NCBI GenBank assembly: GCA_910585715.1
Contig: CAJUEX010000011.1
Span: 1-64,000 of the forward strand
Origin: an uncultured Lachnospiraceae bacterium
GTDB taxonomy: Bacteria; Bacillota; Clostridia; Lachnospirales; Lachnospiraceae
Direction: 5' to 3'
Length of the DNA: 64,000 nt
Shown: positions 18,228-25,110 of the stretch, piece by piece
How the letters are laid out: every line of letters begins with the position of its first letter
Numbering within the stretch: the first letter of the stretch is position 1
Position numbers and translations under genes: made by a program
Notes under the pieces: model-generated
Databases searched by the model: none
Seen by the model: only the letters and a program-made list of their open reading frames with translations
What the model was told of the DNA's origin: nothing

Positions 18228-19722
18228 TGGTGTCTTCCTCTTTCCCGCTGTTTTCTTCCGGTTCTGTTTCTTTTATGACAATTTCCACTCCATCAGAAAG
18301 AAGCGGCGACCAGGTGGTGATTACCTTGTCCTCTTTTGTAATACCGGAAGAAACGGATGCATTTGTATCATCAAACAGGCCTATCTCAATCAGCGTTTTT
18401 ACCGCTTTTCCTTCCTTTGCCACATAAACATAAGCCTGTCCGTCGTCATAATAAACTGCATCATAAGGAATCAGCAGACCTTCTCCGGACTGGTAGGTAT
18501 CCGCCGTAATCTTCACACTTGTGCCTGTAAGCAGTTCATCCCCTCCTGCCTTTACATTTCCTTTTATGACAAACAATCCGCTCTGTGCATCCACCATCTG
18601 ACCTATTTCCGTAATGGATGCCTCAAAAACCGTGCCGTTCCTGTCCACCTTGATTTTCTCCCCTGTTTTCAGGGTATTCCGGATGTCCTCGCTTACCCGG
18701 AAGGTAACCGTCATGGAATCCTTATTAGAAATTACATATGCAGGAGAGCCTGAGGAAGCAAAGCTGTTTTTCGTTACATTTACCGCTTCCACCACACCGC
18801 TTATAGGCGCCTTCAGCCGATACAGCTCCTGCTGGTATTTTGCCGATTCCACCCCTACTGCTGCGGAATTTATCTGGGACTGGTACACGGCTGCCGTTTC
18901 ATTTGCAATCTCTCCTTTGGAAAGGGCATAGCCGTCCTGGGCATATTTCAGACTGTGCCCAAGAGCATTTGCTGAGCTTTCAAGTTCTTTTTCATTCTGC
19001 TCCATAGTATCCATCTGGCTTTTCAAAGCCGGATAATTCTGGTCATAGGCAGATGCTGTAGCTTCATAAATTGCTTTTGTTTTCTCCTGCTCCGCCATTG
19101 CTTCCATCAGTGCCTGCTGTGCCTCAGGCTCCATAGCAGCTGCCGCATGCTGCTGTGCAGCTTCCACCCTCTGTTTTGCGTTTTCGTAATCCGCCTTTGC
19201 ACTCTTTTTGGAATCTTTTAGTTCATCCATCTTTTTTTTCAGCTCTTCTTTTCCATCCATAAGAGCATCATACTTGTTCTGTAAGCTGGCCTGATTATCC
19301 TTAATCGTCTGAATATTGGCTTCTGTCTGGATATTGGAAGCCGCTGTCTGTCCGCCTGTAGCCAGGTCCCTGCTTGCCTTTGCGCTGGAAAGGGCTGCGC
19401 CTGCACTTTTTACCTGAAGCTCGGCGGCTGTATCATCCAGTTCGCAAAGAAGGTCGCCTTCCTGTACCGCATCCCCCACTGACACATGGGAAGCGATTAC
19501 TTCTGCATTCACAAGAGGCACTACAAATACTTCTTCCTGAGGAGTAATGCTTCCCATAAATTCATTTTGCAAAGTCAAGGTTCCTTCTTCCGGAAGCCTT
19601 GCTTCCACCACAAGCTCTTTTCTAACTGTTTCGCTTTCTTCTTTTTGGCAGCCTGCCAGCCCTAATCCCACTGCCACCATGGCTGCTGCCAGCAAAAAGC
19701 CTTTCCTGTTTATCCTTTTCAT
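18220..19722 (-). CDS. Efflux adaptor (HlyD/membrane fusion family) lipoprotein
   Basis: 500 residues. Lipobox VGLGLAGC with Cys25. Biotinyl-lipoyl-like segments flank a long coiled coil: VIASHVSVGDAVQEGDLLCE (about 75-95), helices to about 260, then YRLKAPISGVVEAVNVTKN near 285. Beta-barrel and membrane-proximal domains follow. It would be anchored outside the membrane and partner the RND pump encoded downstream with an 8 nt overlap. The coiled coil is unusually long (about 165 residues), rich in Ala, Glu and Lys. Palindrome R2 lies upstream. Confidence 0.92.
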   Translation of the reverse strand: MKRINRKGFLLAAAMVAVGLGLAGCQKEESETVRKELVVEARLPEEGTLTLQNEFMGSITPQEEVFVVPLVNAEVIASHVSVGDAVQEGDLLCELDDTAAELQVKSAGAALSSAKASRDLATGGQTAASNIQTEANIQTIKDNQASLQNKYDALMDGKEELKKKMDELKDSKKSAKADYENAKQRVEAAQQHAAAAMEPEAQQALMEAMAEQEKTKAIYEATASAYDQNYPALKSQMDTMEQNEKELESSANALGHSLKYAQDGYALSKGEIANETAAVYQSQINSAAVGVESAKYQQELYRLKAPISGVVEAVNVTKNSFASSGSPAYVISNKDSMTVTFRVSEDIRNTLKTGEKIKVDRNGTVFEASITEIGQMVDAQSGLFVIKGNVKAGGDELLTGTSVKITADTYQSGEGLLIPYDAVYYDDGQAYVYVAKEGKAVKTLIEIGLFDDTNASVSSGITKEDKVITTWSPLLSDGVEIVIKETEPEENSGKEEDTNE

Positions 19723-19831
19723 CTTTTCTTCCTTTCAAATAGAATCTCGCAATTAAGTTTATTTTATTTCATTTTGCATGGGATTGCCATAAAAATTTTA
19801 TAAACTTTTTCGGTAAACTTTTTTCTTCTAC

Positions 19832-20053
19832 GTAACAGTTCAGCCAGCGATTTTCCCTACAGGTATCGGAATGGACTTCCTGCAGAGAATGTTTCTGCGT
19901 CGTCACGCTCCCGCTCCGATAAAAACGCAGCAGTGCTAAGCTCGAAAATACCTCGCTAAGCGCTGGCGTTTTTATAGGGACTCCTTAAGAAATCATTCTC
20001 TGCTGGAAGTCCATTCCGATACCTGTAGGGAAAATCACTGGCTGAACTGTTAC
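19832..20053 (+). repeat. Palindromic element R2 (type A core)
   Basis: 222 bp. Arms of about 58 bp (19832-19890 with about 19995-20053) pair with about three mismatches, ends GTAACAG...CTGTTAC. The core matches R1 (ATAAAAACGC/GCGTTTTTAT stem). The outermost bases contain the stop codon of the Fic gene (20050-20052). It fills most of the 327 bp gap between the Fic and adaptor genes; the remainder is AT-rich and probably holds the adaptor promoter. Confidence 0.9.
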
Positions 20054-20982
20054 TCTTCTATAAAATAATTCAGCAATTCCCCATATTCATCTTGTGCGGA
20101 TAAACAAGTATCTGTCAAATATCCTTTTTCTTTGTCAAATTCTTTTAAGCCTCTATAATAATATAATTTATGCCTTTCATCAATAATAAAGGGAGTTATA
20201 TTATATTTCAAACATTCCTTAAACATTATCAGGCGCCCTACTCTTCCATTTCCATCTTGAAATGGATGTATTTTTTCGAAATGATAATGAAATTCCACAA
20301 TATCATGAAAAGTAATACTATCCTTTTGCTGATACTCAAATAAAAGTCTTTGCATTTCTTTTTTTACCTTTCCGGGCGGTGCTGTTTTAGAATCGCCTAC
20401 CATATTGGGACGTTGCTTATAATCACCAATAGAAAACCATTCTAAACGGCTGTCAGATGTATTAGACTTTAACATAAAATGGATTTTCTTAATTATATTT
20501 TCTGTTAATATCTCATCCGCACAATCCAGAATATAATCAAAACATTGAAAATGATTTACTGTTTCTATAATGTCGTCTACCTTAGCAGGCTCCTTTTCAA
20601 TCCCAACTGTGTTTGTTTCATAAATATATCTTGTTTGTTCTTCCGTTAACCTGCTGCCTTCCATATGATTGGAATTATATGCAAGTTTCACTTGCGTCTG
20701 ATGATATATTCCACCTTTTAGCCGAATCCTTTTTTCCTCCCTTAGTTGAAACAATAAAGTCGTCTTATCAACTTCTTTTTTCATCTCCATAATATCCCCA
20801 GGCTGACAGTCAAGAAATTCACAAATGTCTTCAACTACTTTCATTGCCACCGGTTCATTTTTTGATAATTTTGCAAGGGTTGCCGTGGAAATTTTAATAT
20901 TTTCCCGCAGCTCTGTTTTTGTTATATTCTTTTGGGACAGTATATTGAATAATTTGTTATAAGAAATTTTCACATTTTTCAC
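20050..20982 (-). CDS. Fic-domain protein with N-terminal HTH (class II AMPylator)
   Basis: 310 residues. Residues 1-65 form an XRE-like helix-turn-helix (KTELRENIKISTATLAKLSK). The Fic core has HPFQDGNGRVGR at 239-250, matching HxFxDGNGRxxR in every catalytic position. The upstream helix carries SNHMEG (104-109), an S/T-x3-E-G inhibitory motif, which places it in class II with N-terminal self-inhibition. Fic proteins transfer AMP from ATP to protein hydroxyls. The target is unknown; the HTH suggests autoregulation. The gene is AT-richer than its neighbours, a hint of transfer. Stop codon lies inside R2. Confidence 0.9.
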   Translation of the reverse strand: MKNVKISYNKLFNILSQKNITKTELRENIKISTATLAKLSKNEPVAMKVVEDICEFLDCQPGDIMEMKKEVDKTTLLFQLREEKRIRLKGGIYHQTQVKLAYNSNHMEGSRLTEEQTRYIYETNTVGIEKEPAKVDDIIETVNHFQCFDYILDCADEILTENIIKKIHFMLKSNTSDSRLEWFSIGDYKQRPNMVGDSKTAPPGKVKKEMQRLLFEYQQKDSITFHDIVEFHYHFEKIHPFQDGNGRVGRLIMFKECLKYNITPFIIDERHKLYYYRGLKEFDKEKGYLTDTCLSAQDEYGELLNYFIEE

Positions 20983-21301
20983 ATCCTTTTTATTTTATTA
21001 GTATATCACAAAAATTTATATTTATAAATATTCAATTTAAAGTGTTTACTTTTCTAAATTAAACATTTATATTACCATTTTGAGACTGTATTCCTGATAC
21101 TCCCTATAGCAAGCAAGGGCTTTACCACATGTTTAATAAGTTAAGGCACTAAAATAAGCCCGCTATCAGATATATTTCTATAGCTGATAACAGACTTATG
21201 GTTATATCTTAATATCTACTTTCACGATATACAGAAAGCTTCTCATTTCCTGTATTTTTAATGAAACGTATGAGCTGTTAATCGTTTCGATTACTCCAAA
21301 A
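20983..21301. other. Gene-free AT-rich stretch with one hairpin
   Basis: No convincing gene. It contains an imperfect hairpin, 21154-21169 with 21184-21199, that pairs best as minus-strand RNA through G-U pairs and is followed there by TTATTTTAG, so it may be a weak terminator or a small RNA remnant. The Fic promoter must lie near 21000-21060 but I could not define it. Confidence 0.4.
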
Positions 21302-21343
21302 TAAAAAGTTCTGAAATCACCATTTAAAAGGCTTTCAGAACTT
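21302..21343 (-). terminator. Terminator after tRNA-Trp
   Basis: On minus an 11 bp perfect stem (21343-21333 with 21316-21306) is followed by a T run. It lies 8 bp after the 3' end of the tRNA. Confidence 0.85.
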
Positions 21344-21350
21344 ACTTAAG

Positions 21351-21421
21351 CAGGGGAAGAGGGAATCGAACCCCCGTTAACGGTTTTGGAGACCGCCGCA
21401 CTACCGCTGTACTATTCCCCT
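21351..21421 (-). tRNA. tRNA-Trp (anticodon CCA)
   Basis: 71 nt folding as a complete cloverleaf on minus: 7 bp acceptor AGGGGAA/TTCCCCT, D stem GTAC/GTGC, anticodon stem GCGGT/ACCGT with loop CTCCAAA (anticodon CCA, reads UGG), short 4 nt variable loop, T stem GGGGG/CCCTC with TTCGATT loop, discriminator G. The 3' CCA is not encoded and must be added after transcription. A terminator follows directly, so it is a single-gene transcript. Confidence 0.95.
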
Positions 21422-21520
21422 ATAATCGGCGCTTATTTTGCCACCAGAATGTATTATAGCATAACCCGTACTGTTTTAGCAAGTAGTTTTTTCCCCTTTT
21501 CTCCCTTTTTTCGCAATTGA

Positions 21521-21672
21521 AATGTTACTATTCACGGCCTAGGAGCCGCTCATAGCAACGATTGGGGGCGATATTCAAAGTTTTGCTTCGCAAAAATCGC
21601 CCCTCACTCCTGAATCATGTTCTCACGGAATGCGCAGTTTATGCGCATTCCTGACCCGTGAAAAGTAACATT
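21521..21672. repeat. Palindromic element R10, distinct core
   Basis: 152 bp. The ends 21521-21537 and 21656-21672 pair in 16 of 17 positions around GTTACT...CACGG. Inside are two more hairpins: GGGGCGAT (21574-21581) with ATCGCCCC, enclosing TTTTGC/GCAAAA, and GGAATGCGCA/TGCGCATTCC (21628-21651). It sits 4 bp after the stop codon of the SGNH gene. The core is unlike R1-R8. Confidence 0.7.
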
Positions 21673-21676
21673 GAAA

Positions 21677-22690
21677 TTACTGATGCCTCTGTTCCAGGTA
21701 GTATTCTAAATCTTCCTCCCACTGCCTTTTCACGTCTTCATCCTTTTCCTGTTCTGCCGGAACATATTCCGCTGCAATTGCACCCAAATGGGAGCTTAAC
21801 TTTTCCGCACCTTTATAATTTAAATGGGCTCCGTCCAAAAAGCAATCCTTCTCACTGATTCCAATTTGTCCCATAAATGTATTGTAATCATAAAAATCCA
21901 GATTATTTTTTTGTGCCAACTCCTCCGTATGGGCATGCTCTAACATTCCCCATTCTATATTGGGCGTTTTTATCAAAACCAGAGTAATATCATTTTCCTT
22001 GCACAGCTTATAAATTTCATTAAAATAAAATTCATTTTCCCTGCTAATACTTATCCCTTCATGAATAATGCTTTCCATATTAAAGTCAGGAAGCCCCTCT
22101 GCCACTGTTTCGGAATAAGCATAGCCCTTTAAAGGATAATGCTTATCAGAAACAGGATAAAGAAAATCCCGTTCATTTAAGGAAGCCCATCTTGCATGAT
22201 ATCTGGAAAACGGAAACACATAGGAGAAAATATGCCCTTCTTCACCTGCTGCCATTTTCAGGGATTGTATTTTATTGCCGGAAAATTTCATATAATCATA
22301 TGCCTTCCGGCTTTGTTCCTCTTCTCCACTGCCCTGATAAAACAGGCCCAATGCATCCAATACTACCACCTTGGGCTTCTGTTTCCTTAATGCTTCCTGC
22401 AAATAGTAAAAGGATGTAAAAAGCCTTTGTTCGCCGCTTCCAAGCACATAGCCGGTAATTCCCTGCTCTTCATAAACAATCAATGGATTGATATCATAAA
22501 AGCTGTTGCTGCTTCCTAAATACAGAACATCTATTGTATTCTTTTTCTCCGCATAAAATCCATCTATAATTTGCGTAGCCGGCTCCCACCGTCCATCCGT
22601 TTCCCACTTTGGAGTAAAGACCTGATTCAACACTTTTATCAGTATTCCAAACAATGCCAGAAAAACTACTATTCTTCCTATCTTTTTCAC
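21677..22690 (-). CDS. SGNH-type protein, single membrane anchor (DltD/AlgX-like)
   Basis: 337 residues. N-terminal signal anchor (about 5-25), then block I LGSSNSFYDINP (Ser near 60) and block V DGAHLNYKGAEKLS (Asp and His of the triad, about 290-303), the two halves of an SGNH hydrolase active site. Extracytoplasmic proteins of this kind usually work with an MBOAT acyltransferase in O-acetylation or D-alanylation of wall polymers. No MBOAT gene is nearby, so its partner is elsewhere or absent. The C-terminal 30 residues are very acidic/charged. Monocistronic as far as can be seen. Confidence 0.72.
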   Translation of the reverse strand: MKKIGRIVVFLALFGILIKVLNQVFTPKWETDGRWEPATQIIDGFYAEKKNTIDVLYLGSSNSFYDINPLIVYEEQGITGYVLGSGEQRLFTSFYYLQEALRKQKPKVVVLDALGLFYQGSGEEEQSRKAYDYMKFSGNKIQSLKMAAGEEGHIFSYVFPFSRYHARWASLNERDFLYPVSDKHYPLKGYAYSETVAEGLPDFNMESIIHEGISISRENEFYFNEIYKLCKENDITLVLIKTPNIEWGMLEHAHTEELAQKNNLDFYDYNTFMGQIGISEKDCFLDGAHLNYKGAEKLSSHLGAIAAEYVPAEQEKDEDVKRQWEEDLEYYLEQRHQ

Positions 22691-22744
22691 CGGATACCCC
22701 TCTGTCTCTCTTTTCCTTATTGTTTCGCTTTATAACCCTTTTAT

Positions 22745-22843
22745 ACAAACAAAAGTCCCAAGGCACTGCCTTGAGACTCCTGTTTGTGTAAAAGGGGAAT
22801 TCTTCCGGAATTGCTAATTAGCAATGTCTAGCTGTGCTAGACA
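22745..22843. repeat. Cluster of three hairpins between radA and the SGNH gene
   Basis: An imperfect hairpin at 22745-22787 (ACAAAC...GTTTGT with an inner CAAGG/CCTTG stem), the perfect palindrome TTGCTAATTAGCAA at 22811-22824, and a perfect 8 bp hairpin TGTCTAGC-tgt-GCTAGACA at 22825-22843. They may end the radA transcript, though no clear T run follows, so the role is uncertain. Confidence 0.5.
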
Positions 22844-22978
22844 TATTTGTATTATATTTCCTTTTCTTATTCTTTTCTACAATTATATTGCTAATGAATA
22901 ACACTATATTGCTTTATTCTATTCTTTCTTCAAAATTCTTACAGGATTCGGAGCAAATCGTCCGCTTCCCATACAGAT

Positions 22979-24355
22979 TCAGACCAAATCAGCCACCTCT
23001 TGCACATTTTCCACGCCAATCAGCTCAATCCCTGTTATTTCTTTTAATGCTGCCATATTGCTTTTGGGCAGCACGCAAGTGGTAAATCCCAGTTTTTTGG
23101 CTTCCAGCACCCGTTTTTCTGCCATGGATACTGCCCGGACCTCGCCGCTTAAGCCAATTTCTCCAAACACTACCATCCCGTCCTTTACGGGACGGTTCTT
23201 AAAGCTGGAAATAATCGCCATGACTACTCCCAAATCAATAGCAGGTTCTGAAACTTTCATACCTCCTGCCACATTCACATAAGCATCGCTATGGGAAATA
23301 TGCAGGCACATTCGTTTTTCTATGACTGCCATTAAAAGATGCACCCGGTTATAATCCATGCCGTTTGCCTGTCTTCTTGGAAGGTTAAAGCTGGAATCAC
23401 ATACCAGCGCCTGTATTTCGATGAGGATGGGTCTGGTTCCTTCCATGGAACAGACTACTACAGAACCGCTTGACTGCTTTGGCCTGCCCTCCAATAAAAA
23501 GGCGGAGGGATTTTTCACTTCCAAAAGCCCTTCCTTTGCCATTTCAAACACACCGATTTCATTGGTAGAGCCAAAACGGTTTTTTACACTTCGCAGTATC
23601 CGGTAAAGGGCATCCTTATCTCCTTCAAAATAGAGCACCGTATCAACCATATGCTCTAAAACCCTTGGTCCCGCCACGGTCCCTTCCTTTGTCACATGGC
23701 CTACGATAAATATGGAAATGCCATAAGTCTTTGCAAGCTGCAAAAAAATCCCCGTAGCCTCCCTGACCTGGGACACGCTTCCGGGACCTGCTGAAATCTC
23801 CTCGGAATACATGGTCTGAATGGAATCGATAACCGCTACGTGAGGCTTTAGCTCCATCAGCACCTCTCTTATGCTTTCCAGATTGGTTTCACACAAAAGC
23901 TGCAAGTCATCGGAAAAGCTTCCAATCCGAAGCGCCCTTATTTTAATCTGCTTTAATGATTCTTCTCCCGAAATATATAATACCTTCTGTCCTTTCCCGG
24001 AAAGCTGTCTGCACACCTGAAGCAGAAGGGTGGACTTGCCGATTCCCGGGTCTCCCCCTACTAAAGTCAAAGAACCGGGTACTATGCCTCCGCCCAGTAC
24101 CTGGTCCAATTCCTCTATTTCTGTCTTCACTTTATCCTCTTTGGAAAGGGAAACCTGTGAAAAGCTTACAGGAACCGGCTTCTTTGCTTTCGCCTTTACC
24201 GTTTTGGCTCCGCCCATTCCTTTTGACTCTATGGAAGCCTCTTCCTCCACAAAGGTATTCCATTCCCTGCAGGACGGGCATTGCCCCATCCATTTGGCAG
24301 ATTCATGACCGCAGCTTTGACAAAAGTACATCATGGTTCTTTTGCCCTTTGCCAT
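22979..24355 (-). CDS. radA: DNA repair protein RadA
   Basis: 458 residues, usual length. N-terminal C4 zinc finger CQSCGHESAKWMGQCPSC, Walker A GGDPGIGKST near 95, Walker B region VAVIDSIQTM, the RadA signature KNRFGSTNEIGVFEM near 255, and a C-terminal Lon-protease-like domain. RadA is a RecA-related hexameric ATPase that drives branch migration in recombination and repair. The start codon directly follows the stop of the upstream 137-residue gene (TAG|ATG with GGTGGAGG before), so the two are translationally coupled. Confidence 0.96.
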   Translation of the reverse strand: MAKGKRTMMYFCQSCGHESAKWMGQCPSCREWNTFVEEEASIESKGMGGAKTVKAKAKKPVPVSFSQVSLSKEDKVKTEIEELDQVLGGGIVPGSLTLVGGDPGIGKSTLLLQVCRQLSGKGQKVLYISGEESLKQIKIRALRIGSFSDDLQLLCETNLESIREVLMELKPHVAVIDSIQTMYSEEISAGPGSVSQVREATGIFLQLAKTYGISIFIVGHVTKEGTVAGPRVLEHMVDTVLYFEGDKDALYRILRSVKNRFGSTNEIGVFEMAKEGLLEVKNPSAFLLEGRPKQSSGSVVVCSMEGTRPILIEIQALVCDSSFNLPRRQANGMDYNRVHLLMAVIEKRMCLHISHSDAYVNVAGGMKVSEPAIDLGVVMAIISSFKNRPVKDGMVVFGEIGLSGEVRAVSMAEKRVLEAKKLGFTTCVLPKSNMAALKEITGIELIGVENVQEVADLV

Positions 24356-24769
24356 CTATGCCTCCACCACCTTAACCGAAACCTGCCCCATATCCGCAAG
24401 CTCCACACTTAAATTCAACTTGCCGCCAAGATTGGTGCGCATTTTCCCCGCGCTGTCTCCGGATACAAATACTTCGTATTCTGCATCATCCTTAAGTCCT
24501 ACTGTAATCTGGGCGTCTTCCTTTCCCTCTACCTGAAAAGAAACCCCTTCTCCTGTCTCCTTCAGATGAAATACGCTGGTGCCCGGAACCGATTCATATA
24601 AGAACATTCCGTTTTTCTCCAGCTTCGTCATTGTTTTGTAGGTTTTTACCTTGTACAAATCTCCTTCAAAAGAAAAATCCTCCAGTTTTTCTTTCTGCTC
24701 CAGTTGATGATTGCCAAAGCTGATGGTCTTATCATCTTCTGCCCGTAGTAATTCTGCTACAACTGCCAT
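24356..24769 (-). CDS. Conserved hypothetical protein (often labelled endosialidase-like)
   Basis: 137 residues beginning MAVVAELLRAEDDKTISFGNH. The protein looks all-beta, with alternating segments such as VKTYKTMTKLEKNGMFLYES and a closing strand VSVKVVEA, and has no catalytic motif that I recognise. Similar Lachnospiraceae proteins carry an unsupported endosialidase label; I see nothing here to support that activity. It ends exactly where radA begins, so it is co-transcribed with radA. A promoter lies about 55 bp upstream. Confidence 0.75.
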   Translation of the reverse strand: MAVVAELLRAEDDKTISFGNHQLEQKEKLEDFSFEGDLYKVKTYKTMTKLEKNGMFLYESVPGTSVFHLKETGEGVSFQVEGKEDAQITVGLKDDAEYEVFVSGDSAGKMRTNLGGKLNLSVELADMGQVSVKVVEA

Positions 24770-24823
24770 TTCCTATGTCCTCCTAAATACGGCATATCCG
24801 CCATAATCTCTCCGTGTGCTTTC

Positions 24824-24852
24824 ATTATAATATACTTTTTTCCATAAATCCA
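24824..24852 (-). promoter_or_regulatory. Promoter for the 137-residue gene and radA
   Basis: On minus TGGATT (24852-24847), 17 bp spacer, TATAAT (24829-24824). The -35 box is poor and the -10 perfect. R3 ends 28 bp upstream of the -35. Confidence 0.5.
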
Positions 24853-24880
24853 GTAAAAGAATGTAAAAATAAAATTAAAA

Positions 24881-25108
24881 GTTACAGTTCAGCCTGCGGG
24901 TTTTGGATTTGAGGACGTAGGAACTGGCAGAACATATAATAGTCTTCGGGGCACGCTCCCGCTCTGATAAAAACGCAACAGTGCTAAGCTCGAAAATACC
25001 TCGCTAAGCGCTGGCGTTTTTATCAGAGTGAAAGCGTGCCCCTAAGACTTCTATCTACCTTGCCCCTCCTGCGTCCTCAAATCCAAAACTTGCAGGCTGA
25101 ACTGTTAC
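24881..25108 (+). repeat. Palindromic element R3 (type A core with type B-like flanks)
   Basis: 228 bp. Outer arms pair CAGTTCAGCCTGC...GCAGGCTGAACTG and onward through a stretch with interruptions. The core stem is the longest of the family: AGTCTTCGGGGCACGCT pairs with AGCGTGCCCCtAAGACT, then CTCTGATAAAAACGC with GCGTTTTTATCAGAG. The right edge is 2 bp from the clpC stop codon. Flanking CTTCGGGGCACGC resembles the type B copies while the inner loop is type A. Confidence 0.88.
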
Positions 25109-25110
25109 AA

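Noticed and set aside
24356..24769. Naming the 137-residue protein an endosialidase
   Set aside because: Too short and without any sialidase motif; the label seems to be inherited in databases.
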